Shown piece after piece: positions 53,005-60,975 of a stretch of 64,000 bases of DNA. Every line of letters starts with the position of its first letter. Position 1 is the stretch's first letter. The notes beneath the pieces are model-generated. The model was given only the letters and a program-made list of their open reading frames with translations. It ran no database searches and had not been told where the DNA came from. This stretch comes from Nostoc sp. MS1 (GTDB lineage Bacteria; Cyanobacteriota; Cyanobacteriia; Cyanobacteriales; Nostocaceae): NCBI RefSeq assembly GCF_019976755.1, contig NZ_AP023441.1, positions 3,407,501 through 3,471,500 on the forward strand, in the 5' to 3' direction. The position numbers were made by a program, and so were the translations under genes.

Positions 53005-54117
53005 GTGGTCGCCACACCGGAAAAGCTACAAAATACACAGGAACATTTATCAGGGCAAGACCGAGTAGCGGTTCTGCTGATGGGTTATGGTGAAGTTGAA
53101 AGCTACGAAGATTTTGCTAACTACAACGAACAGGCTTTGAATCTACTGACAGCGAAGTTTGCACCTGTACCGACTTGGATTTATCCTCCTCTAGCAAAGC
53201 TGTTGGCGTTATTTGACCGTCATGAATGGGGACACCAACACCACGATTTTATTTCCCCTCACAACGCCATATTTGAAAAGCAGCGTGCTGGTATTGAACA
53301 AAATTTACAAGCAAAATGGGGCGATCGCGTCCAGGTTTTCAAAGCTTTTAACTTCTGCGCTCCCTTTTTACCTAACCAAGTTTTAGCAGAAATCAAAGAC
53401 CAAGGTTTTGAGAAAATCCTCATTTATCCCCTACTAGTGGTTGATTCCATCTTCACCAGTGGTATTGCTATTGAACAAGTTAACAATGCTCTAGCAGAAA
53501 CGAATGATGGTGAAAACCATTGGCTCAAGGCACTACGTTACATACCTTCATTCTACAACGAGCCAGAATACATTCATTTAATGGCTCATTTAGTTGAGGA
53601 GAAAATTAACTCTGGTTTAGCCACAGCTTATTTACCTTCTCAAATTGGTATTGTGTTGATGAATCACGGTTGTCCTCACAAAGCCAAAGGTTTCACCTCT
53701 GGTATTACCGAAAGTCAAGCGCTTTATGATTTAGTGCGCGAAGAATTAATTAATAAGTATCCCCTAATTTCTGTAGGCTGGCTCAATCACGACACACCGT
53801 TAATTGAGTGGACACAACCAAACGCCGAACAAGCCGCTAAGAACCTCATTCAATTGGGTGCAAAGGTAATTATCTTTATGCCTATTGGTTTTGCTACAGA
53901 AAACCATGAAACTTTATTAGATGTACACCACATTATCCATGCTTTAGAGAAAAAACATTCCGATGTGGATTATGTACAGATGGCTTGTGTCAATGACCAT
54001 CCAGAGTTTTTAGCGATGGTTGCTGAATGGGCAAATGCTCAAATTGCTGAATTGCAAAATGAGCAAGCAGTGGCAATTAATCCACAATTAGCGTTGCATC
54101 ATCACCATCATCATTAG
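53005..54117 (+). CDS. Ferrochelatase-family protein with natural His6 tail
   Basis: It has 370 residues from a GTG at 53005, chosen because GAGG lies nine bases upstream; an upstream TTG at 52969 lacks a site. The LLMGYGEVESYEDFANYNEQALNLLTAKFAPVP opening and the C-terminal half (GIVLMNHGCPHKAKGFTSG, VIIFMPIGFATENHETLLDVHHII) show class II chelatase folds. It is more distant than ordinary HemH and has no C-terminal chlorophyll-binding helix. The last six codons are CAT/CAC, giving HHHHHH directly before the stop. Which metal or tetrapyrrole it handles is unknown. It stands alone on the plus strand. Confidence 0.82.
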   Translation: MVATPEKLQNTQEHLSGQDRVAVLLMGYGEVESYEDFANYNEQALNLLTAKFAPVPTWIYPPLAKLLALFDRHEWGHQHHDFISPHNAIFEKQRAGIEQNLQAKWGDRVQVFKAFNFCAPFLPNQVLAEIKDQGFEKILIYPLLVVDSIFTSGIAIEQVNNALAETNDGENHWLKALRYIPSFYNEPEYIHLMAHLVEEKINSGLATAYLPSQIGIVLMNHGCPHKAKGFTSGITESQALYDLVREELINKYPLISVGWLNHDTPLIEWTQPNAEQAAKNLIQLGAKVIIFMPIGFATENHETLLDVHHIIHALEKKHSDVDYVQMACVNDHPEFLAMVAEWANAQIAELQNEQAVAINPQLALHHHHHH

Positions 54118-54218
54118 AGGTGTAGGGATGTAGAGGTGTAAGGGTGTAAATAATTGAACCCTTACACCTTTGCTTGTTCTCTACCGAATCGCTATATATT
54201 TAAGTCTTGAATAATTTT
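54118..54218. other. Short repeat-bearing spacer
   Basis: GGTGTAGGGATGTAGAGGTG-type repeats follow the chelatase stop (54119-54150). Their complementary TTACACC copy at 54161-54168 forms a loose hairpin that may end the transcript. Nothing else is seen. Confidence 0.45.
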
Positions 54219-54439
54219 TTAGATGGGGTTGTGGTTTAAATTACGTCGTAATTCTCGAATAGCTGTGCTGGTGTTGCGTTCAGAAGCTACTCGAAAACAC
54301 TCATCAATTATTTCTAAAATATTAATGTTAGGAAAGTAAGGGCTATTTGTTTGTAGGTTATATTTTATCATCTTGAAAAGCGTAAATCTTCAGTTGTTTC
54401 TTTTTGAACAACCACACTTCAGGGACTTTGTAGGGTAAA
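54219..54439 (-). pseudogene. Uma2-family nuclease fragment
   Basis: On the minus strand the sequence reads GYLPYKVPEVWLFKKKQLKIYAFQDDKI then a stop, followed in another frame by YFPNINILEIIDECFRVASERNTSTAIRELRRNLN. Together these match the C-terminal third of Uma2 (DUF820) PD-(D/E)xK-type nucleases. The N-terminal two thirds, with the catalytic residues, are missing: an IS701 element begins at 54440. It is a dead remnant broken by the insertion and one frameshift. Confidence 0.75.
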
Positions 54440-55900
54440 TATCCCTCTTCTGTCACTTTCCGAAATAAGCAAGTAGTAAATAACTGAAATTATCCAGAAG
54501 AGAAAAAAGGTTTAAATTGGTTCATTGTAAAAATTAGGTGATTAAATCCAAGCAATAAATCGGAATTGGGAAAAACATTTAGCCAGGGATAAATCAACCA
54601 AAATAATAAAAGAGGTTGAACAATTAAACGAAGATTATTTAAAGTATTCTTCCATCCAGAATCATGATTCCATTGTTTATGGTTAGAGAAATCTACACAA
54701 CTAATACAAGCACTGTCATGTATTTCTGTTTCAGAAGGAGCTTGATTTAAGGATAAGAAAGGTGGAGAACTTAAACTAATCATTGTGTAGACACAAAAAA
54801 TAATCTCCCACCATTTCTCAATATGTTGAAAATTTGTAAATCTGTAGTCTGTCCAGCCCAGTTCCTGTTTACACTGCCAAAAACCATATTCTACCCAAGT
54901 TCTTAACCCATATAAGTCGCCTAAAATTTTCTTGAGGTTCCCTGAAAGATTAGTCATGACAAATGAAGTAGAATTTTCTGGCATAGTTTCTGGATCAGTT
55001 GTTATTTCCCAGTAAGTTATGGCTCCTTTTTTACCATAAACTATTTCTCTAATATATCTAGTTTCTGATTTTTGGTTACTAAATGTTCTTTCAAATTTGC
55101 ACCACTTATTCGCCCTAACGCTCTGCCCTGCTGGCAGCCAGACTCCATGATTACTTCTGATTGATACCACATAACCTAAGCCATATTCAGCCAGTTTTCT
55201 AATAAATTGGCTACTTTCACCATACAAACTATCAGCCAATACTAATTCAATATTGAAATCTAATTCCATTAACTCTGTAATTATTTCTGATGCTAACTCT
55301 ATTTTAGTTTTATATTTATCTGAATCCTTTAGTGTTCCTTTTGGTTTAAATACTTTGAAAATTAATGGGAAAGTTATGTTGGCATAAACTCCATAAGCGT
55401 TAACTGAAACTATCCCTTTATCTACTTTTCCCACACTTCCTAAATATTGTCTAGCTACATAATCTGTCTTTTTACCTTTTTTTCTGTCTCCGGTTTCATC
55501 TATTACTACCGTAATTGTCTGACCATTTAATGCTCTTTTTATTTTCTTTAATCTTCGGCTCTTCAACTCATTTACTGACCAGTATGAATTGGCTATAAAA
55601 TGATGTAATGATTGGGCTGAGTTTATACTGACTACTTTTGCTATCTCTGGTAATGATTTTCTTTTGATTGGTGAAATTATGCCTAAGTGTAAATATTTGA
55701 AACATTCATAATTTCTTACTTCTTTGAACAGGTCTTTGTACTCTGCACAATATTCATCTACGAGCGCAACTGTTGGCTGCGCATCTCTTGCCAAATGTTT
55801 CAGGATTTGTAATTCTACATCCATTGCCCTGCTTTCCTTCCAGAGTTTTTTCTTTTCATCCTTTTATTTAGAATACTCGGAAAGTGACAGAAGAGGGATA
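54440..55900 (-). mobile_element. IS701-family insertion sequence
   Basis: This 1,461-bp element has perfect 24-bp terminal inverted repeats at 54440-54463 and 55877-55900 (outer end TATCCCTCTTCTGTCACT). It holds one full transposase gene. No 4-bp target duplication can be read because the left flank is a Uma2 remnant and the right flank is an ISAs1 remnant, so sequence has been lost on at least one side. Confidence 0.9.
54490..55824 (-). CDS. IS701-family transposase
   Basis: It has 444 residues. The DDE triad regions are TVVIDETGDRKKGKKTDYV (Asp with the family's DETGDRKKG), ELVLADSLYGES (second Asp) and WVEYGFWQCKQELGWTDYR (Glu). The frame is complete, and the ends of the element are intact, so it may still be active. 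Confidence 0.9.
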   Translation of the reverse strand: MDVELQILKHLARDAQPTVALVDEYCAEYKDLFKEVRNYECFKYLHLGIISPIKRKSLPEIAKVVSINSAQSLHHFIANSYWSVNELKSRRLKKIKRALNGQTITVVIDETGDRKKGKKTDYVARQYLGSVGKVDKGIVSVNAYGVYANITFPLIFKVFKPKGTLKDSDKYKTKIELASEIITELMELDFNIELVLADSLYGESSQFIRKLAEYGLGYVVSIRSNHGVWLPAGQSVRANKWCKFERTFSNQKSETRYIREIVYGKKGAITYWEITTDPETMPENSTSFVMTNLSGNLKKILGDLYGLRTWVEYGFWQCKQELGWTDYRFTNFQHIEKWWEIIFCVYTMISLSSPPFLSLNQAPSETEIHDSACISCVDFSNHKQWNHDSGWKNTLNNLRLIVQPLLLFWLIYPWLNVFPNSDLLLGFNHLIFTMNQFKPFFSSG

Positions 55901-56089
55901 AGGATGTTGTTTTTGATGAAGACTCTTACCAAATGATTGATGGCTATGCTGCTGCTAACTTCTCGATTATTCGTAGTTTTATCATTAACCTCTTGCTTCA
56001 CAATGGTTTTGATTCCCTAACCACAGCCATACGACAGTGCGCCCATGATATTAAATTACTTTTTTCCTTTTTAGAATGAAACAGCCCTG
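55899..56089 (+). mobile_element. ISAs1-family element remnant (3' end)
   Basis: These 190 bp repeat the right end of the element at 35794-36962 (matching 36772-36962) almost base for base, differing at one visible position (TACCAAATG versus TGCCAAATG). It keeps the right inverted repeat and the last 58 or so transposase codons (GYAAANFSIIRSFIINLLLH). The rest of this copy is gone, and it is abutted by IS701 on the left. Confidence 0.88.
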
Positions 56090-56218
56090 CTCCCAAGAGG
56101 GGAAAAGCAGGGAGCAGTGGAGAAAAACAACTGTCAACACTTCTCTTTCCCTTCGGGACGCTGCGCGAACAGAGACGCTACGCGAACGACAAGCTCAGTG
56201 CAGCGCTGTCAACTGCTT
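56090..56218. repeat. Interspersed GCTACGCGAACG-type repeat
   Basis: CTTCGGGACGCTGCGCGAAC followed by AGAGACGCTACGCGAACGAC is a palindromic extragenic repeat common in Nostoc-type genomes. A degenerate piece also occurs near 30675 (CCGTAGCGTTCGCAAAC). It directly follows the end of the HEAT gene. Confidence 0.6.
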
Positions 56219-56977
56219 TTAAAACCAACCCTCTTGTTCTAAAGTTTCAATCAGTTGCAAACCACGAGGATCGCCTACACCTAGTAATGAGGCTTTAGCG
56301 TCTTCGCGTACACCTAAGTCTTTATCTTCGGCAAAAGCCTGGATTAAGGCATCGATCGCTGTGGCATAAACTATGTTGGAAGGCAGTTCTTTACATAGTT
56401 GTCCAATTGCCCAGGCGCTATTACTCCGCACGGCTGCAACTGTATCTTGCACTAGGGCTTCGATGAGTGGTGGTACTGCGCCAACAATAGCTTCATAGCC
56501 AACTCCTGCCATTTGAGCTAGGGCGCTAGCAGACCAAAGGCGCACGGCGGATATATCGGTTCTTAAGGCATCAGCTAGGGGCAATAAACAACGGCGATCG
56601 CGGCAGTTACCCAAAGCCCAAACTACCCCTTTTCTCACATAGCCATTCCAATCTCGATACAGTTGAGCAATTAGCGGTTCAACTGCATCGGCGCTAGGGT
56701 TACGTCCAATACCATAAGAAGCACTGACGCGGACTAAGGGACAGTTATCATTCAACAGGTGAATTAAAAGCGGCGTAGCCCGTGAGTCTTCAATATCACA
56801 AAAAGCACGAGCTGCTAGCATCCGTTTTTGTGGTTGCGGATTGTCTAGGAGGGCTAGCATTTCATCTGGGTCAGGCTTGGGTATTTCTGACTCAGCCGTG
56901 ATGGGTTCTATCTTATCTAAGGGGCTTTCTAATTCTTCCTCGATATCGAGTAGGCTTAGGTCTTCTTCGTCATACAT
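56219..56977 (-). CDS. HEAT-repeat protein
   Basis: It has 252 residues: an acidic N-terminal 50, then about five HEAT/PBS-lyase-type helical repeats (LLDNPQPQKRMLAARAFCDIED, DNCPLVRVSASYGIGR, WNGYVRKGVVWALGN, DISAVRLWSASALAQM, TVAAVRSNSAWAIGQL, DLGVREDAKASLLGVG). Relatives include phycobilin lyase-like CpcE/NblB proteins, but HEAT scaffolds are diverse. It is soluble and has no signal peptide. Partner unknown. Confidence 0.85.
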   Translation of the reverse strand: MYDEEDLSLLDIEEELESPLDKIEPITAESEIPKPDPDEMLALLDNPQPQKRMLAARAFCDIEDSRATPLLIHLLNDNCPLVRVSASYGIGRNPSADAVEPLIAQLYRDWNGYVRKGVVWALGNCRDRRCLLPLADALRTDISAVRLWSASALAQMAGVGYEAIVGAVPPLIEALVQDTVAAVRSNSAWAIGQLCKELPSNIVYATAIDALIQAFAEDKDLGVREDAKASLLGVGDPRGLQLIETLEQEGWF

Positions 56978-57119
56978 ATTTCTATTGCACGCGCAGTGAG
57001 GTTTGAATGAACCCCCCGTGCTGATTATTTAAAGCTTTATTTTTATTGGTTAAATTATTGTACACTTTCTGATCCATCTCATACGCAATGAGTTGGGAAT
57101 TAGCTGTAGGGAGATGAGG

Positions 57120-57175
57120 GAGAATAACTATGGACTGTTGACCAATGACCAATGACCAATGATTAATGACTAATT
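57120..57175. repeat. Heptad repeat array next to the acetyltransferase
   Basis: ACTATGGACTGTTGACCAATG and following ATGACCA heptads overlap the end of the acetyltransferase spacer. They are STRR type, with no assigned function. Confidence 0.7.
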
Positions 57176-57693
57176 GGCTTGACCATCCACAGGGATTGAG
57201 TTTGATAGCCCAGTTGATTGTAGAGATTTAAGGCTGCTGGGTTGGATTGAAAGACTTGTAATCCGATTTGCCGATCGCCTCTTTGTTTTGCCCAATTTTC
57301 AGCATATTGCATTAAAGCCCTTGCTATACCACGCCGCCGATGTTCTGGTGCGACATACAACAGAAAAATATGGGCATGGCGATCGCCTTTTATTTGGTCT
57401 ATGGCGTTTCCCATCCATAAACAGGCTATGGGAGATAAGACAGATGAGGGCGAATTGTTATTTATTCCTAGCTTTACTCCCTCATCTTCCCCATCTCTTG
57501 TTACTCCCTCACCAAGAAAATCGACCCACCACAAGGGCGTATCTTTGGAGAAGTATTGCTCAACAGTCTTTGCTAGATGGGCAAAGTCTTTTTGTTCAGG
57601 GAATAATTCCTGGTAGGTGCGTTGAGTAAATTTAACAAGTTGCGATCGCTCTAAGGTTGAGCCTTCCCGAATGGAATAACCTGGTATGGTCAT
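57163..57693 (-). CDS. GNAT-family N-acetyltransferase
   Basis: It has 176 residues. The acetyl-CoA loop HIFLLYVAPEHRRRGIARALMQYAENWAKQRGDRQIGLQVFQSNPAALNLYNQLGYQTQSLWM is the classic GNAT motif A/B. The N-terminal half has an insert (GEGVTRDGEDEGVKLGINNNSPSSVLSP) partly made from repeat-like sequence. Substrate unknown. Confidence 0.88.
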   Translation of the reverse strand: MTIPGYSIREGSTLERSQLVKFTQRTYQELFPEQKDFAHLAKTVEQYFSKDTPLWWVDFLGEGVTRDGEDEGVKLGINNNSPSSVLSPIACLWMGNAIDQIKGDRHAHIFLLYVAPEHRRRGIARALMQYAENWAKQRGDRQIGLQVFQSNPAALNLYNQLGYQTQSLWMVKPISH

Positions 57694-57763
57694 TGGTTAT
57701 TAGTCCATAGTCAACAGTCAAAAGGCAAAACTTTTGAATTTTGAACTGATTGCGCCTTTATCC

Positions 57764-57928
57764 CTAGACTTTAAACGCTAACCCCTTCAGCAACACACCA
57801 ACTTCTTCAACAGGTGCGGGGGCTGCCATGTCTGAGGGGAGAAAGATACGGGCGCTGACTGCTACTAGGGCGAATATAAATACTAGTACCACTAGTAAGG
57901 GTGCAATGTACTGTCTGAATATAGCCAT
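57764..57928 (-). CDS. Small single-span membrane protein
   Basis: It has 54 residues from the ATG at 57928 (AAGGAC upstream); an in-frame start at 57970 would add 14 unlikely residues. One transmembrane helix (YIAPLLVVLVFIFALVAVSARIFL) is followed by PSDMAAPAPVEE and a short tail. I do not recognise a function. It lies alone between the acetyltransferase and the next membrane protein. Confidence 0.65.
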   Translation of the reverse strand: MAIFRQYIAPLLVVLVFIFALVAVSARIFLPSDMAAPAPVEEVGVLLKGLAFKV

Positions 57929-58033
57929 ATTTTGATTTGTCCTTAGATTAGGTTTTACAGGAAAACCCAATCAAAAGATTTGTAAATTTTCCTTGACTTA
58001 TTTTAGCGACATTTGGTCATAGCAAACCACAGT

Positions 58034-58444
58034 TTAGCGAGTATCACGGTCTAAATCATCAAGCACTCTCTCGGAGTACCAATTTTCTGGCATTCCCGGA
58101 TAATTTTGCTTTGCTTGTTCTATTAGTCGTTCTGCTGCTGTTACATCGCCGTTTAATCTGGAAATGAGTTTGTTTTTTAGATGATTTTGATTTTCTGGTG
58201 TTTCTTGTTCTTCCAGTCTGGTGGGCATTTGGGCTGGTAATACTCTTGTTTGTCCTCGCTTCAATTGCCAGAATAGAACGTAATACAAAGTCCCAAAAAT
58301 CAGAATTAAGCTAATTGTTCCGAAAAAGGTTAGCAGGTTAAACGCTAAATAACCCAGAACTAACTGAGATAGAACATAGCCAAGTAACAAACCTGTAAGT
58401 AAGAGAATAAATGTGCCGACGATAATCACTACTTGGTTTCCCAT
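58034..58444 (-). CDS. Two-helix membrane protein, unknown
   Basis: It has 136 residues: two transmembrane helices (about 5-30 and 38-62), then a charged tail (KRGQTRVLPAQMPTRLEEQE ... AAERLIEQAKQNYPGMPENWYSERVLDDLDRD). It overlaps the end of the AmpG-like gene by 16 bp, so the two are probably translationally coupled. No family is recognised. Confidence 0.7.
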   Translation of the reverse strand: MGNQVVIIVGTFILLLTGLLLGYVLSQLVLGYLAFNLLTFFGTISLILIFGTLYYVLFWQLKRGQTRVLPAQMPTRLEEQETPENQNHLKNKLISRLNGDVTAAERLIEQAKQNYPGMPENWYSERVLDDLDRDTR

Positions 58445-59940
58445 ACATCCTCGTCATCAAGTCCTGGTCTATTTAATGCTGCCACTGGTTTAACATTCCA
58501 AGGGGCGACAAAAGGCAAAAGTAGCAATCCAGGTATTGCTGCTGCTATGGTGAGTAGGAAAAATACAGGCCAGCCTGTAGCTTTTGCCCAATCACCAGCC
58601 GGTGCGGATAAAACGTCTCTACTAATAGCCATTAAGCTAGAGAATAAAGCGAATTGAGTGGTGGTAAAGCGATGGTTACAAAGGTTCATCAAGAACGCAA
58701 CTGTAGCAACTGTCACTAATCCCGCACTGAAGTTTTCGATATTCACTGCCAATACTAGAAGTGAATAATTTTTGCCAGCAACTGCTAGTGCATAATAACC
58801 TAAGTTACTGAGTAATTGAAGGATACCAAATAGCCATAAACTACGATTAATGTTGATTTTCGTCATAATTACACCACCAGCCAAGACACCAACAGTAGTG
58901 GCAAGAAATCCTATACCAGCTTGAATTGCACCAATTTCTGTTTTGGTAAATTGGATTTCTCGTAAAAACAAGTTAGCGGTAATGCCTACTAACGAGTCAC
59001 CAAGTTTATAAAGGATGATGAAAATCAAAATAATACTGGCTTGAGTTAACCCAAATCTGTGGAAAAATTCTTTGAAAGGTAGAAAAATAGCCGCTTGTAA
59101 GTTTTGAGGAGAAGTGTCTTCTCTAGCTTCACCTAATAATTCTGTGGGTAATAATAAGGATGTGATAATCCAAGCTATGATTAACGCTGCCAATAACCAA
59201 TAAAATACGGGCAGACTAATGTAGCCAACAAACACACTGACAATTAATCCGGCAACTAATGCTGTAATTAATACAATAAATATGACATCGTTGATAGATA
59301 TAGGTGCATATCTTTCATTTTCGTTACGAATTTCTGCTTCTTTAGGGGCCCATAAGGTAGTCAGGATACTACCAGCCATGAAAGCAGCCATGAGTAGGTA
59401 AACACCCTTCCAAGGAATATAGTCAGCTAAAACCAAAGCTAGGGAACTAGTGACAAATATCGCTATACGGTAGCCAAGTACCCAAACTGATGCCCCTGGT
59501 TTAGCCTCAAGTGGGTTTAAAATATCGGTACGATAAGCATCTCCGGCAATATCTTGAGTGGCACTCAAAAAAGTAATGACGAGACAGTTAATGCCTAAGA
59601 TGTTTAGTACGAAGTCATTCTGGGAGGGTTGTTGCAATGCTAGGGTGGCGATCGCTATTGTTAACCCAATTTGAGTAAATAGTAGCCAACCCCGTCTTGC
59701 GCCTAAAAGTGGTGGTACAAATCTATCTAATAAAGGCGACCACAAAAATTTTAAGGAATAAGGTAATGCCGTCACGGCAAATAATGTAATTTTGCCAATA
59801 TCTACCTTGGCATCCTGCATCCATAGCTGCAATGTTCTACTTGTCAAAAACAAAGGTAAGCCAGACGCAAAGCCTAGCAGTAGTAGCGCACCCATTTTGC
59901 GACTCTGAAAGGCTTGTCGCAGTGCTTTAATTTCTTCCAT
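58429..59940 (-). CDS. AmpG-like MFS permease
   Basis: It has 503 residues and about twelve to fourteen transmembrane helices. RKMGALLLLGFASGLPLFLTSRTLQLWMQDAKVDIGKITLFAVTALPYSLKFLWSPLLDRF and SATQDIAGDAYRTDIL are typical of AmpG muropeptide permeases and related MFS members. It may take up anhydromuropeptides for cell-wall recycling, but substrate is inferred from family only. It is followed by an overlapping small membrane protein gene. Confidence 0.85.
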   Translation of the reverse strand: MEEIKALRQAFQSRKMGALLLLGFASGLPLFLTSRTLQLWMQDAKVDIGKITLFAVTALPYSLKFLWSPLLDRFVPPLLGARRGWLLFTQIGLTIAIATLALQQPSQNDFVLNILGINCLVITFLSATQDIAGDAYRTDILNPLEAKPGASVWVLGYRIAIFVTSSLALVLADYIPWKGVYLLMAAFMAGSILTTLWAPKEAEIRNENERYAPISINDVIFIVLITALVAGLIVSVFVGYISLPVFYWLLAALIIAWIITSLLLPTELLGEAREDTSPQNLQAAIFLPFKEFFHRFGLTQASIILIFIILYKLGDSLVGITANLFLREIQFTKTEIGAIQAGIGFLATTVGVLAGGVIMTKININRSLWLFGILQLLSNLGYYALAVAGKNYSLLVLAVNIENFSAGLVTVATVAFLMNLCNHRFTTTQFALFSSLMAISRDVLSAPAGDWAKATGWPVFFLLTIAAAIPGLLLLPFVAPWNVKPVAALNRPGLDDEDVWETK

Positions 59941-60550
59941 CTTATATACTTTTCCTCGCTATTTTGCCATAGCTGTGAAGTGATTTCATCATTACGTTAC
60001 AGATGACGCTTCAAGTTCTCAATACTCAAGCTGTAATCCATTCAATTAAATCAATTCTTGTGTCTTTTGCGTTACTAATATAAATAGGATGGTGCAGAAA
60101 CACCAAACTATGTAAAGAAAAATAAAATATTAGATGCGTACAAATGTACGCTCCTACTAAATGTGTTGCAAAAATTTTTTGAGTCGGTATTGGTACGAAG
60201 AAATCATATTTTTAAGCCTTTCCCCTAGTCGGGGAGAGGTTTGCAGAGGAATTATCCTAAATTGGAAAATGTAGTCTTGTTTCCAAGATACAGTAAAGTT
60301 TTAAAATCAACTGAGCGCATAAGTTTTAGAGTTTGTAATAATTACGTCTACTCTATAACCAGCTAAAAAATGCTGCGTTTCTACGTTTAAAAAGCTGCAA
60401 TTGCTTGTATACATGTATATACTACATCACTCATAAGTAATAACAGTTAAGATTTTAAACTATCTCTTATTTAGTATTTGCTTTCTCAAAAACAAAAATT
60501 TATATTTTGACTTTAGAGAGATATTAAATAATAAAAATAGCTATAAACTT
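59941..60550. other. Long AT-rich spacer
   Basis: About 610 bp without a gene. It contains a CCTTTCCCC...GGGGAGAGG stem near 60220-60240, a perfect 12-bp palindrome TATACATGTATA at 60408-60419, and no clear promoter. The nested hairpins directly before the SemiSWEET gene are listed separately. Confidence 0.5.
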
Positions 60551-60628
60551 TACTATGGTTAAGATTATTAACTCAGTGCTGAGTTAATTCAATATTAAAA
60601 TTACAGTTTTTTGTCAAAAACCATAGTA
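60551..60628 (+). promoter_or_regulatory. Nested inverted repeats in the SemiSWEET leader
   Basis: Outer arms TACTATGGTT (60551-60560) and AACCATAGTA (60619-60628) are perfect over ten bases. Inside them TTAACTCAG/CTGAGTTAA (60568-60587) forms a second 9-bp dyad with a 2-bp centre. The outer right arm ends three bases before the ATG and covers the ribosome-binding region, so the structure could control translation, or the inner dyad could be an operator. Confidence 0.55.
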
Positions 60629-60631
60629 ATA

Positions 60632-60895
60632 ATGAGAGAAATTATCACTTTTATTTTTGGATTGGGCTTCGTTTTTAATGCTAGCTTGTTTATACCTCAA
60701 GCTATAAGAATTATTAAAACAAAAAGTGCAAAAAACATTTCTTTAATCACTTTTGCTGGATTTAATGTAATCCAGTTAAATAGTGTCTTCTATGGTTATT
60801 ACCAAAAAGATTTGATTTTGATGTATGGAAATTTAATTAGCTTTATTGCTTGTGGAACCGTAACTCTACTTGCTATTTCCTATAGGAACAGATAA
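60632..60895 (+). CDS. SemiSWEET sugar transporter
   Basis: It has 87 residues, three transmembrane helices (one triple-helix bundle), as in bacterial SemiSWEETs that work as dimers. The PQ-loop motif is FIPQAIRIIKTKSAKNIS near residue 20, and GFNVIQLNSVFYGYYQKDLILMYGNLISF follows with the substrate Asn. It probably carries a small sugar across the cytoplasmic membrane; specificity is unknown. I start at the ATG at 60632; the frame extends to a TTG 21 bases upstream inside the hairpin. It converges on the RNase gene with an 80-bp gap. Confidence 0.88.
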   Translation: MREIITFIFGLGFVFNASLFIPQAIRIIKTKSAKNISLITFAGFNVIQLNSVFYGYYQKDLILMYGNLISFIACGTVTLLAISYRNR

Positions 60896-60975
60896 ATAGT
60901 AACGCATCTATTATATGAAATAAAGAGTACGTTACTCATTAAATATAATGCCCCTAACTGAAACTTATGTATAAG

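Noticed and set aside
54097..54114. Six-histidine tail as a sign of vector contamination
   Set aside because: The surrounding sequence is ordinary genomic cyanobacterial DNA with no vector backbone, linker or cloning scar.
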